Shown here: positions 8,682-18,200 of the stretch, in pieces
How the letters are laid out: each line of letters opens with the position of its first letter
How positions within the stretch are numbered: the stretch's first letter is position 1
Assembly (NCBI RefSeq): GCF_008271655.1
Contig: NZ_VKKX01000022.1
Location: 674,271-738,270, forward strand
Direction: 5' to 3'
Source: Gemmobacter caeruleus
GTDB lineage: Bacteria; Pseudomonadota; Alphaproteobacteria; Rhodobacterales; Rhodobacteraceae
DNA length: 64,000 nt
Made by a program: the position numbers and the translations under genes
Notes under the pieces: generated by a model
Database searches by the model: none
The model's input: the letters and a program-made list of their open reading frames with translations, nothing else
What the model was told of the DNA's origin: nothing

Positions 8682-9022
8682 GATGATCTCCTGTGTCCTT
8701 CGGTTGCGACCCGTGCCGATTGCACCGGGCCTTCCGTTCAACGGTGCCCGTCGGGCCATCCGTCTTCGGTGAGACAGAGTTAGACCCGCAAAAATGTTTT
8801 AGTAATATCAATCGATTGATAGGTCACTGTGCAACCACGCACAACACGAAGCCGTGTCGAAAGCGTGACGGAAAGGTGAAAGCGCCGCCCCTTGCAATCG
8901 CGCCGCCGCACCCGATTTGAACCGTTGGGTTCATTTACCCTGCGCCCGGGGCTGACCGCGCCGGCTTGCCATTCCCGGCAGGGGGCGTCACAGATCAGCG
9001 GACAGGATCAGGAAAACAACGC
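8682..9022. other. Divergent intergenic region
   Basis: A 341-bp gap between the divergent exported-protein and phosphatase genes. It is AT-richer around 8785-8825, where the palindrome at 8806-8821 lies. Promoters for both flanking genes are expected here, but no clear -35/-10 pair could be fixed. No RNA gene is evident. Confidence 0.5.
8806..8821. promoter_or_regulatory. 16-bp palindrome, candidate operator
   Basis: TATCAATCGATTGATA is a perfect palindrome in an AT-rich patch of an otherwise GC-rich gap, 125 bases upstream of the exported-protein start and 201 upstream of the phosphatase start. The arm order (ATCAA-N4-TTGAT) is the inverse of an FNR box, so it is not an FNR site. The binding protein is unknown. 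Confidence 0.4.
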
Positions 9023-9757
9023 ATGCGCGCCTATGCCATCGGCGATATTCACGGCCATCTCGATCTGCTGGAGAGGGCGCATGATCTGATTGCGCAGGAC
9101 ATGGCGCGCGAGGGTCACGCCACTGTGATCCATGTCGGCGATCTGGTGGACCGGGGCGAAAACAGCCGCGGCGTGATCGAATTCCTGATGGCGGGGCAGG
9201 CGCGGGGTGCCGATTGGGTCGTGCTGAAGGGCAATCACGACCGCATGTTCAGCCGTTTCCTTGAAGCGCCCGAGGCGGCAGAGCCGGGCCTGCGCGCCGA
9301 ATTGTCCTGGCTGCATCCCCGGCTGGGGGGCGGGCCGACGCTGGCATCCTATGGCGTGCATGCCCCGGCCGACCGGCCGGTCGCCGCCGTGCATGCCGAT
9401 GCGACGCAGGCGGTGCCGGCGGCGCATCGCGACTGGCTGGCCGGGCGCCCCTCGCAGCACCGGCAGGATGATTGCCTGTTCGTCCATGCCGGCATCCGCC
9501 CCGGCATTCCCTTTGCGGAACAGACCGAAACCGATCTGGTCTGGATCCGCGAACCCTTTCTGTCAGACACGCGCGATCATGGCGCGTTGATCGTGCATGG
9601 CCATACCGCGCTGGACGCGGCGACCCATTACGGCAACCGGCTGAACCTTGACAGCGGCGCGGCCTATGGCGGGCCGCTCTCGGCGGTGGCGATCGAGGGG
9701 CGGGCGGCCTGGCTGCTGACCCCGCTGGGCCGCGTCGCGCTGGAAATCGCCGCCTGA
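9023..9757 (+). CDS. PP2A-type metallophosphatase
   Basis: A 244-residue serine/threonine protein phosphatase-like or diadenosine tetraphosphatase-like enzyme with a dinuclear metal centre. The phosphoesterase motifs are all present: GDIHG (7-11), GDLVDRG (39-45), GNHD (70-73), and later VHAGIRP and HGHT histidine ligands. The start at 9023 ([12 protein letters not shown]) places GDIHG at its usual distance from the N-terminus; AGGA lies upstream. It stands alone between a divergent gene and the UPF0314 gene 73 bases downstream. The substrate, protein or dinucleotide, cannot be settled from sequence. Confidence 0.85.
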   Translation: MRAYAIGDIHGHLDLLERAHDLIAQDMAREGHATVIHVGDLVDRGENSRGVIEFLMAGQARGADWVVLKGNHDRMFSRFLEAPEAAEPGLRAELSWLHPRLGGGPTLASYGVHAPADRPVAAVHADATQAVPAAHRDWLAGRPSQHRQDDCLFVHAGIRPGIPFAEQTETDLVWIREPFLSDTRDHGALIVHGHTALDAATHYGNRLNLDSGAAYGGPLSAVAIEGRAAWLLTPLGRVALEIAA

Positions 9758-9830
9758 CCGCGCAAACAAGCCACTGGCCTGCCGCGCGAATTTCGCTAGG
9801 CTCCGGCAAAACCCTGCTGGAACACCGCCG

Positions 9831-10391
9831 ATGACCCGCAATGCCTGGCCCTTTGTCGCGACTGCCCTGATCATCCTCGCGGCCTGTCTGTGGCTGCTGC
9901 ATGTCGGGCGGGTGCCCTATTGCAGTTGCGGCTATGTCAAGCTCTGGCACGGGCAGGTCATCAGTTCGGAAAATTCACAGCATATCGCCGACTGGTATAC
10001 GCCTTCGCATCTGATTCATGGCTTTCTGTTCTATGGCGCGCTGTGGCTGGTGGCGCGGCGGCTGTCCTTTGGCTGGCGCCTGTCGATCGCCACGCTGATC
10101 GAATGCGGCTGGGAGATCCTGGAGAATTCGGCCGCGGTGATCGAACGCTATCGCGCGGTCACCATCGCGCTGGATTACTTTGGCGACAGCGTGATCAATT
10201 CGCTGTCCGATATCCTGGCGATGGTGCTGGGTTTCTTTCTGGCGGCCCGGCTGCCGATCTGGCTGTCGGTGCTGATCGTGATCGGGTTCGAGGTGCTGAC
10301 CACCTGGTTGATCCGTGACGGGCTGACGCTGAACGTGCTGATGCTGCTGTATCCGCTGGAGGCGGTGAAGTCCTGGCAAGGCGGTATTTGA
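9831..10391 (+). CDS. UPF0314/DUF2585 membrane protein
   Basis: A 186-residue inner-membrane protein of the UPF0314 (DUF2585) family, common in alphaproteobacteria and of unknown function. It shows an N-terminal transmembrane helix (9-25), then [11 protein letters not shown] and the conserved [19 protein letters not shown] (about 54-72). Further hydrophobic segments lie around 80-95, 125-145 and 148-165, and [11 protein letters not shown] is conserved. The His and Trp residues at the membrane boundary are family hallmarks. It is separated from its neighbours by more than 70 bases on each side. Confidence 0.8.
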   Translation: MTRNAWPFVATALIILAACLWLLHVGRVPYCSCGYVKLWHGQVISSENSQHIADWYTPSHLIHGFLFYGALWLVARRLSFGWRLSIATLIECGWEILENSAAVIERYRAVTIALDYFGDSVINSLSDILAMVLGFFLAARLPIWLSVLIVIGFEVLTTWLIRDGLTLNVLMLLYPLEAVKSWQGGI

Positions 10392-10503
10392 GGCAATATC
10401 GACCCAAGCGCCGCCTTTGTGACACGCCACCGCGCGATTGCCCCCACAGCCTGCGCCGAGGCTGACAGCATGGGGGCGTCACATAGCCAGCGGAGCATCA
10501 GGG

Positions 10504-10671
10504 ATGACGGTCGAATTGCAGGACGGGATCAGGGTTCTGAAACTGAAGGATAGCGCGGGCGCGCGTGGTGCGGCGTCGGATGACGCCCTGACGCTGCTGC
10601 ATCTGTGGCGGCTCCTGGGCGGCGATCACATGCTGCGCGACATGACGATCAGCCCGCGCCGTTTTTTGTAA
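10504..10671 (+). CDS. Small hypothetical protein
   Basis: A 55-residue open frame starting with ATG at 10504 after GGAG. The product (MTVELQDGIRVLKLKD..., ending SPRRFL) has no domain I recognise, no signal peptide and no membrane segment. A GC-rich imperfect hairpin (CCCCCA...TGGGGG, 10441-10475) lies just upstream. Codon use is like its neighbours. The gene is plausible but unproven. Confidence 0.45.
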   Translation: MTVELQDGIRVLKLKDSAGARGAASDDALTLLHLWRLLGGDHMLRDMTISPRRFL

Positions 10672-10699
10672 CGCGGGCTGCGGGGCGCGCGCGCGCCGG

Positions 10700-11824
10700 T
10701 CAGGCACCCTGGCCGCGCGCCCCGGGCAAGGGCGCCCGGCGCAGCACCAGCGCCAGCAGCGCCGCCACCGTTACCGCGATGGCCAGCCCCGCCATGACCT
10801 GAAAAAAGCCGCGCTGGCCCATGCCCTCGGTCAGGCGTGCCAGCAGGAAGGGCAGGCTGATACCACCGACCAGCCCACCCGCCACGATCAGCGGCGAGAC
10901 GCGCGGGTGCTGGCCCATCCGCCGGGCGGCCTCGACGAAATAGCCCGGAAAGATCATGCCGGCAAAGCCGCCGGCCAGCACGAACATCCAGTAAGGCGGC
11001 AGGACGACCGCCGCCGCCATGCACAGCGCGACCCCGCCGACCGACAGCGCATAAAGCGCAAAGGGCGCGATGCGATGCGCGGCAAAGGTCAGCCCGATCC
11101 GCGCCAACAGAAAGGCGATGAAAAAGGCGCTCATCGCCTCGGCGCCCTGCACCTCGGACGCGCCGGCCCGCACCAGCGCCGCCGGACCCAGCCCGATCAG
11201 CGCCGCCTCAAGGCCGATGCCGCAGGCACCAAAGGCCAGAATTGCCAGATCGGGCCGAAAGGCCGGCGCCGCGGCGGCCATTGCCGGCTGGCCCGCATCA
11301 CGCGCCACCGCCACCAACAGGGCAAAGCCCACGGCCAGCGACAGGAAGATCAGCCCATAGGCCCCGCCCAGCACAACCAGCGCCATTGGCGCCAGGATCG
11401 CGCCGCCACCAAAGACCGCGTTGGTCAGGCTCAGCATGGCCGGGCCGCGCGCGCCGAAACTGGCCAGCAGTCGCGGGTTGAACACCACCGCCGCGCCGCC
11501 CTGCCCCATGCCCGACAGCGCCGCCCCCGCCAGCGTGACCGGCCAGCCGGCCCCCGCCCCCAGCAGTGCCGCCCCCGCCGCCAGCAGCAGCACGACCACG
11601 CGCGGCGTGATCCGCGTGCCAAGCACAAAGGTCAGCGCGACCCCGCCCGCCGATCCCAGCCAATGCACTGTGAACAGCCCCGAGACCTGCGCGACGCTCT
11701 GCCCCGTCTCGCGCGCCAGCATGGGCAGGGCCGGGCCATAGACCGCCTGCAAGCCCCCCATCAGGAAAAAGGTCACAAGGCCGACCGCCAGCAACAGGAT
11801 GCGGTCTCCGGCGGTGTCGGTCAT
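10700..11824 (-). CDS. MFS transporter
   Basis: A 374-residue major facilitator superfamily permease with about 12 hydrophobic segments, mostly Ala/Gly/Leu. The N-terminal half shows the GLQAVYGPALPMLARETG and LGSAGGVALTFVLG pattern of small-molecule efflux or sugar-type MFS proteins. The ATG at 11824 is spaced eight bases after GAGGAG; one two codons earlier is also possible. The substrate is unknown. It is transcribed divergently from the thiolase gene and converges with the 55-residue ORF. Confidence 0.8.
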   Translation of the reverse strand: MTDTAGDRILLLAVGLVTFFLMGGLQAVYGPALPMLARETGQSVAQVSGLFTVHWLGSAGGVALTFVLGTRITPRVVVLLLAAGAALLGAGAGWPVTLAGAALSGMGQGGAAVVFNPRLLASFGARGPAMLSLTNAVFGGGAILAPMALVVLGGAYGLIFLSLAVGFALLVAVARDAGQPAMAAAAPAFRPDLAILAFGACGIGLEAALIGLGPAALVRAGASEVQGAEAMSAFFIAFLLARIGLTFAAHRIAPFALYALSVGGVALCMAAAVVLPPYWMFVLAGGFAGMIFPGYFVEAARRMGQHPRVSPLIVAGGLVGGISLPFLLARLTEGMGQRGFFQVMAGLAIAVTVAALLALVLRRAPLPGARGQGA

Positions 11825-11970
11825 GGTCATCTCTCCTCGCGCGCCGCGCCTCATCTGCCTGCGTCAGGGCAAAGTCAACAGGTCTTGCCCGAATCCCGGA
11901 CGTAACGTCACACTCGCCTCGGCGCGCGACAATCGACAGTCTTCTCACGATTTCACAAAGGGGCTTCTCC

Positions 11971-13146
11971 ATGACCGACATCGTCATTCTTTCCGGCGCC
12001 AGAACCGCCATCGGCGGCTTTGGTGGCAGCCTTGCCGGCATCGCGCCGATCGACCTGGCCGCGCATGTTGCGCGCGCCGCGCTGGACCGCGCCGGGGTCG
12101 AGGGCGCGCAGATCGGCACCACGGTCTTTGGTCATGTCATCAATACCGAACCGCGCGACATGTATCTGAGCCGCGTCGCCGCCAGCCAGGCCGGCGTTCC
12201 CGACAGCGCGCCCGCGATGAACGTGAACCGCCTTTGCGGATCGGGGGCGCAGGCCATCGTCTCGGCCACCCAGGCACTGATGCTGGGCGATGCCGATTTC
12301 GCCCTGGCCGGCGGCGCCGAAAGCATGAGCCGCGCGCCCTATGCCCTGCCCGCCGCCCGCTGGGGGCAGAAGATGGGCGACACCAAGGCGATGGACATGA
12401 TGACCGGCGCGCTGACCTGCCCCTTTGGCACCGGCCATATGGGCGTCACCGCCGAGAATGTGGCGGCGGAATGCGGCATCAGCCGCGCCGATCAGGATGC
12501 TTTCGCGCTGGAAAGCCAGAACCGCGCCGCCCGCGCCATTGCCGAGGGGTATTTCAGGGATCAGATCGCGCCCTATGAAATCGCCGGACGCAAGGGGCCG
12601 GTGGTGTTCGACACTGACGAACATCCCAAGGCCACCTCGCTGGAGGCGCTTTCGGGCCTCAAGACCGTGTTCCAGAAGGATGGCACAGTGACGGCGGGCA
12701 ATGCCTCGGGGATCAATGACGGCGCGGCGGCGGTGATCCTGGCCCGCGCCGATGCGGCGGAAAAGGCGGGGCTGACGCCGCGCGCGCGGATCCTTGGCTA
12801 TTCGGTGGCCGGGGTGCGGCCGCAGGTGATGGGCCTCGGCCCGATCCCGGCGGTGCGGCAGCTTCTGGCGCGGACCGGCCTTTCGGTAGCCGATTTTGAC
12901 CTGATCGAATCGAACGAGGCCTTCGCCGCGCAGGCGCTGGCGGTGTCAAAGGAACTCGGCCTCGACCCGGCCAAGGTGAACCCCAATGGCGGCGCCATCG
13001 CGCTTGGCCATCCGGTCGGCGCGACCGGCGCCATCCTGACCGTGAAGGCGATGTATGAGCTGGAGCGCACCGGCGCCAAGCGCGCCATCGTCACGATGTG
13101 CATCGGCGGCGGTCAGGGCATCGCCATCGCGTTGGAGCGGGTCTGA
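11971..13146 (+). CDS. Acetyl-CoA C-acyltransferase (BktB-like beta-ketothiolase)
   Basis: A 391-residue thiolase that condenses acetyl-CoA with an acyl-CoA, or cleaves the 3-ketoacyl-CoA. The catalytic residues are in place: C89 in NRLCGSGAQA, H347 in GHPVGATGA and C377 in TMCIGGGQG. The TEPRDMYLSRVAA and RWGQKMGD segments are closer to BktB-type ketothiolases, which accept C5 substrates for PHA synthesis, than to PhaA. The start at 11971 has AAAGGGG upstream. No phaB or phaC is adjacent; the gene is alone, divergent from an MFS gene. A GC-rich hairpin follows its stop. Confidence 0.9.
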   Translation: MTDIVILSGARTAIGGFGGSLAGIAPIDLAAHVARAALDRAGVEGAQIGTTVFGHVINTEPRDMYLSRVAASQAGVPDSAPAMNVNRLCGSGAQAIVSATQALMLGDADFALAGGAESMSRAPYALPAARWGQKMGDTKAMDMMTGALTCPFGTGHMGVTAENVAAECGISRADQDAFALESQNRAARAIAEGYFRDQIAPYEIAGRKGPVVFDTDEHPKATSLEALSGLKTVFQKDGTVTAGNASGINDGAAAVILARADAAEKAGLTPRARILGYSVAGVRPQVMGLGPIPAVRQLLARTGLSVADFDLIESNEAFAAQALAVSKELGLDPAKVNPNGGAIALGHPVGATGAILTVKAMYELERTGAKRAIVTMCIGGGQGIAIALERV

Positions 13147-13178
13147 CCCCCGCCCTGGCCCCCGTTCCGGCGGGGGCC
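13147..13178. terminator. GC-rich hairpin between convergent genes
   Basis: GGCCCCCG-TTCCGG-CGGGGGCC (13157-13178) forms an 8-bp perfect stem, with an alternative CCCCCGCC/GGCGGGGG pairing (13147-13176). It lies between the convergent stops of the thiolase and pbpC genes and probably helps end both transcripts. It lacks a clear T-tract. Confidence 0.45.
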
Positions 13179-15211
13179 TAGCGCAGCAGCACGCGCACCC
13201 GCGACGACCGCCCCTCGGCGTCGATCACACTCAGCGTGACGAAACCGGCGCCGGGCAGGGACAGCAGCGTCTCGCGGCTGCGCAGCCCGGTGCGCAGCGG
13301 CACGCCATCGGCCATCAGCGTCAGCGGCAATGTGCCGCCGCGCAGCTTGACCAGCACCTGCCCGTCCAGCCGTTCGACCTCGGCGCCCTCGGGAGGGAAG
13401 GTCAGGCGCGGCGCATCCGCCGCCGCCTCGAACGCCGCGGTGCGCGACCGGAAACGACGCAGTGGCTGCGGCAATTGCGCGTTTGACACCAGAAGCGTGG
13501 CCTTGGGCGCGGGCGGCAGCGGCGTCAGGCTGCGGCTGACGCGGCCCATGGCCTGAAACAGCACCGGCGCCGCGCTGTCGGCGCCAAAGGCACCGGGCAC
13601 CGGCGTCCCATCGGCCCGACCCATCCAGACCCCCGCCACATGCGCCCCGTCAAAGCCGATGGCCCAGGCATCGCGATGCCCGTAAGAGGTGCCGGTCTTG
13701 TAGGCCAGCCGGTTTTCCGGCGCGCCGGGCGGCGGCGGCAGGCCCGCCAGAATATCGGCCACCTGCCAGGACGCGACGGCCGACATGACGCGCTGCCCCT
13801 CATGCCCCGCGCCGCTGCTGCGCAGGGGCAAGGCGACACCGCCCCGGGCAATGGCGGCGTAAAGCTGCACCATGTCTTGCAGCGTCACCCCCACCCCGCC
13901 CAGCGATATCGCCAACCCCGGCTCGTCGCCCTTCAGCACCGGGGCCATGCCGGCACGACGCATCCCGGCAATGACCTTGGCCGGGCCAAGCGCATCGGTC
14001 AGCAGCACCACGGGGATATTGAGCGACAGTTGCAGCGCCTCGCGCAGGCGGATCGTGCCGCGCCAGGTCTTGTCGAAATTCTGCGGCGCATAGGTGCCGA
14101 AATTCACCGGACGGTCGTCGATCATGGTTTCGGGATGGGCCAGCCCCTCGTCAAAGGCCAGACCATAGACCAGCGGCTTGAGCGTGCTGCCGGGCGAGCG
14201 CAGCGCCTGCGTCATATCGACGAAACCCTGCCGCCGGTCGGCCAGAAACCCGGCCGACCCGACCGAGGCGAGGATCTCGCCCGACCGGTGATCGGCCACC
14301 AGAATGGCGATCTGCAACTGATCGCCCTTGCCCGCCACCGCCTCGCGCGCCAGCGCCTCCAGCCCGCGTTGCAACCCGGCCTCCAGCGTCAGGCGATGCA
14401 GCGGCAGGCCCGGGGCCTCGGCCAAGGCGCGGTCCGCCAGATGCGGCGCCAGCATCGGCACGGGCTTGCGGGCATCGGGCACCCGCTCGCCCGCGGTTTC
14501 GCGCGCGGCCTCGGCGCTGATGACACCATCGCGCAGCGCGCGTTCCAGCACGCGGCCCCGCGCCTCGGCGGCACGGCCCGGATGGCGGTCGGGGCGCCGG
14601 CTTTCGGGGGCCTGCGGAATGGCCACCAGCAACGCCGCCTCGGCCGGGGTCAGGCGCCGCGGTTCCTTGCCGAAATAGGCCAGCGACGCGGCGCGCACCC
14701 CTTCCAGATTGCCGCCATAGGGCGCCAGCAGCAGATAAAGCTGCAAGATCTGATCCTTGGTCAGCCGCTGTTCCAGCGCCAGCGCGACCCGCATCTGCCG
14801 CAGCTTGCCCGCCACCTTGCCGGTGCCGCTCTGTTCCAGCAGCCGCGCCACCTGCATGGTCAGCGTGGACCCGCCCGACACGATGCGACCATGGCGCAGC
14901 GCCTGCCCCGCCGCGCGCACCATCGACCGCCAATCCACCCCCGCATGGCGGTAGAACCGCTTGTCCTCATAGGCGACCAGCATGGCAAGATAGGTCGGGT
15001 CCACCGCATCAGGCGGCAGCGCCATGCGCCAGCGCCCGTCAGCGACGGTATAGGCGCGCAGCAGGATGCCGTTGCGATCCACCACCTCGACCGAGGTCGG
15101 CAGGCTGAGCGCGGGCAGATCGGTGGCCGCCACCCAGTCGCGGCCGCGATCCAGCCCGAAGGCCGCCGCCCAAAGGGCGACGGCCAGCGCAAGGGGCCAG
15201 CGGGCGCGCAT
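13178..15211 (-). CDS. pbpC: Penicillin-binding protein 1C
   Basis: A bifunctional peptidoglycan synthase of 677 residues: one N-terminal transmembrane anchor (6-20) and a GT51 glycosyltransferase domain with EDKRFYRH (82-89) and GGSTLTMQ. The transpeptidase domain has SPGSTLKP (active Ser342), SLN (396-398) and KTGTS (505-509). A C-terminal PBP1C-specific domain begins near residue 580. The ATG at 15211 overlaps the stop of the alpha-2-macroglobulin gene by one base; a GTG one codon upstream is the alternative. PBP1C/alpha-2-macroglobulin pairs are a known bacterial association, thought to act in envelope repair and protease defence. Confidence 0.95.
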   Translation of the reverse strand: MRARWPLALAVALWAAAFGLDRGRDWVAATDLPALSLPTSVEVVDRNGILLRAYTVADGRWRMALPPDAVDPTYLAMLVAYEDKRFYRHAGVDWRSMVRAAGQALRHGRIVSGGSTLTMQVARLLEQSGTGKVAGKLRQMRVALALEQRLTKDQILQLYLLLAPYGGNLEGVRAASLAYFGKEPRRLTPAEAALLVAIPQAPESRRPDRHPGRAAEARGRVLERALRDGVISAEAARETAGERVPDARKPVPMLAPHLADRALAEAPGLPLHRLTLEAGLQRGLEALAREAVAGKGDQLQIAILVADHRSGEILASVGSAGFLADRRQGFVDMTQALRSPGSTLKPLVYGLAFDEGLAHPETMIDDRPVNFGTYAPQNFDKTWRGTIRLREALQLSLNIPVVLLTDALGPAKVIAGMRRAGMAPVLKGDEPGLAISLGGVGVTLQDMVQLYAAIARGGVALPLRSSGAGHEGQRVMSAVASWQVADILAGLPPPPGAPENRLAYKTGTSYGHRDAWAIGFDGAHVAGVWMGRADGTPVPGAFGADSAAPVLFQAMGRVSRSLTPLPPAPKATLLVSNAQLPQPLRRFRSRTAAFEAAADAPRLTFPPEGAEVERLDGQVLVKLRGGTLPLTLMADGVPLRTGLRSRETLLSLPGAGFVTLSVIDAEGRSSRVRVLLR

Positions 15212-18200
15212 CACTCGGCGATCGTGATCCGGCCCGTGCCGCTTTGGGCGCGGAAGCTCGGGCGATACATGTCCTCGACCGAGGCCGCCGGATGGGTAAA
15301 GGCGCCGGGCGACACTGCCCGCACGATATAGGCCAGCCGGAAGGGCGCGTTGTCATAGCGATCCAGCGCGGTCAGGAAACGGTCCTGCCGGAATTCGCTA
15401 TGCGCGGCATCGGTTTCCAGCCCGAGCCAATCCAGCGCCTCCACCGCGCCGCCGCCGATCAGGTTGGGGTTGTCGATCTCCAGCCCGGCGGGCAGCGGAT
15501 CGTTCACCATCAACCGGGCCTCGCCGCGGCCAAAGGGCGTCACCTCCAGCACCGCAACCAGCCGGTCGCCCACCTTCAGCCCCTCCAGCGAGGCGGCCTT
15601 GCCTTCCAGCGTGTAATAGCTGCGGGTGATGCCATAGCCATTGCCGCCCGCCGTCAGCGGCTCGGCCGGGGTGCCATAGGTGGTGACGGTGAGGAGGGTC
15701 TTGGCCCCGTCATTCTGCACCACGGTCGGCGCGCCGCCCTCGGACAGCACGCGCACCAGCGGGCCGTCAATCGCCGCGCCGTTCAGCGTGACATCCACCC
15801 CCGCCCCGTCGATCAGCGCGTTGGAGGCCAGCAGCGTCCAGACGCTTTCCTGCGTGGACATGGCGCCGGTGGTGCTGATGCGGCTGACCAGTTCGTCGCG
15901 GTTCACCGCCTCGGACCCGGCCTCGACCGCCAGCGTCAGCACCGCCGCCGTATCGCGCAGGTTGGTGCCGTAATCGGCGCGGTAGATCTGGGCGGTATCG
16001 GGCTTGGCCGCATCAAGCCGCGCCATCGCCTTGCGGAACATCGCATCCGCCCGGCCCGGATCGCCATAGGAGGCCAGCGCCGCGCCCAGTTGCGCCTGCG
16101 CCAGCGCGGTGGCAAAGGCATCGCCCTTCACATCGGCATAATAGCGCAGATCGCCGACCGCCGCTGCGCCCTCGCGCGCCAGCACCATCAGCGCATAGGC
16201 CAGATCCTCGCCGCCCTTGTCGAAATCGGCATAGTAATTGACCTGATTGCGCAGATTGTCGAGCGCGTTGCGGAAGGCGAGATCGGGCACCTCAAAGCCC
16301 TGCGCCCGCGCCCGCGACAGGAAGTCGCTGACATAGGCATCGAGCCACAGATCCTGCCCCACGCTTTCGGGTGCAGACCACAGGCCGAACGACCCTTCGG
16401 CGTTCTGGTTCTGCAAGATCTCGGTCACCGATTGCGCGATGCGCAGGCGGATATTCTCGGCCCCCTTCAACTGCATCACCTGCGCGACCTGATCGAAATA
16501 GACCAGCGGCAAGGCACGCGACGTCATCTGTTCGGTGCAGCCATAGGGGTAGCGGTCCAGTGCCTCCAGCAGACCCGGCGCGTTCAGGCGTGCGATGGGG
16601 CCGACGGCCAGCGTGGCCTTCGCGCTGCCGGGCAGGAAGCCGTCAAAGGCATTGGCGTCGAAGGTGAAGCTCTGGCCCTTGTCGAGGTCAAAGCGGCTGA
16701 TCCGCGCGATCTCCGGCTCGTTCGATTGGACGGGCAGGGTCAGGGTCTTGACCAGTTCCTTGCCCTCCGGCGTGGTCAGGGTGACGGTGATGCGGTGCAG
16801 GCCCGGCGCCGTGGCCGTGACCGGGATGCGGATCACCTGTTTCTGCTTTTCGCCCAGGTCGATCTCGGCGGGCACGGCGCCCAGCGTGACGCCTTCGGCG
16901 GTTGCGGCCAGTTTCATGCGCCCGGCGGGGCCGGTGGCATGCACGATTTCCAGCAGCAGGCGGCTGTCATCGCCCGGCGCCATGAAGCGCGGCAAGGAGG
17001 CGCTGACCACCACCGGGTCGCGCACCAGAATGTCGGCGCTGGCCTGCCCCACGCCCTTGCCCGACCAGGCAACCGCCATCACCTTGACCGTGCCGTTGAA
17101 GGCCGGCAGGTCAAAGCGGGCATGGGCCAGCCCGTCGGCCCCCACCTGCACAGGGCCGGTGAAATAGGCCACCAGCTCCTCGGTCGGGGGCGGGGCTTGC
17201 AGACGGGCCTGCGCGCCGGCATCGCCGCCGGAACGCACCTGCCCTTCGGCCCCGTTCAGCCCTTCGATCAGCCGGCCATAGACATCGCGAATGCCGATGC
17301 CCAGCTTGCGCTGACCGAAATAATACCCGGCGGGGTCGGGCGCCTTGAAGCCGGTCAGGTTCAGGATGCCCACATCCACCGCCGCGACCGTGACCCAGGC
17401 ATCGTCCCCCTCGGCCAGACCGGCAACCTTGATCGCCAGATCGACCGGCGCGCGCGGGGCGGCCTCGGGCGGGGCCTTGACCGCCACCTCCAGCCGGGCG
17501 GCGCCGGGGTCGATGGCGGCATGGGTCAGGCCAAGCGCGCGGGCCGGGTTGCGCCCCGCCGCCACATCCATCGGCCGCAGGACCGAGGCCGTGACATAGA
17601 CCCCCGCGCCCCAGTCATCGGTTACCGGCAGGTCGATCATGTTCTCGCCCTCGGTCACTTCCACCGCCTGCATCGACACCAGCCGGTCGGCCAGCACCAT
17701 GACCAGCGCCGTGCCCGCCGCGCGCGGCACCAGCCGCAGGCGGGCCACCTCGCCCGGGCGATAGGCGGGCTTGTCAAGCGACAGGTCCAGCGTGTCGGGC
17801 GTGGCCGAGGCATCGGCGGGCGCATACCAGCCGGCATAGAAACGGGTCGAGGTTTCGGCCGGCGTGCCATCCACCCGGCTGACCGCCAGTTCGTATTCGC
17901 CCCACCGCACGGCGGCGGCAATCTCCACCGGCGCGGCGCCCAGATCGGCCTCGCCATTGGCGACGCGGCTACGGCTGGTCACGGGTTCCCAGTTCCAGTT
18001 GCCCGAGGCGTTATACCATTGATATTCCGTCTCGATCCGGGTCAGCTCCCAGGCGACCTTCATCGGTTCCGGCGCGGCACCGGCACCGATGCCGATCAGC
18101 GCAAAGCGCGGCTCGCCATTCTCCGGCACCTCACCGTCAAACAGCGGTTTCACCCCGATCATCGGGCTGGAAGGGGTCAGGATCCGCTCCACCCGCCGCT

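Noticed and set aside
8806..8821. FNR-type box
   Set aside because: The arms are ATCAA...TTGAT, the inverse order of the FNR consensus TTGAT-N4-ATCAA. Kept only as an unassigned palindrome.
10681..10700. Alternating GC run (GCGCGCGCGC) as a Z-DNA or repeat element
   Set aside because: Short and compatible with the base composition; nothing around it supports a function.
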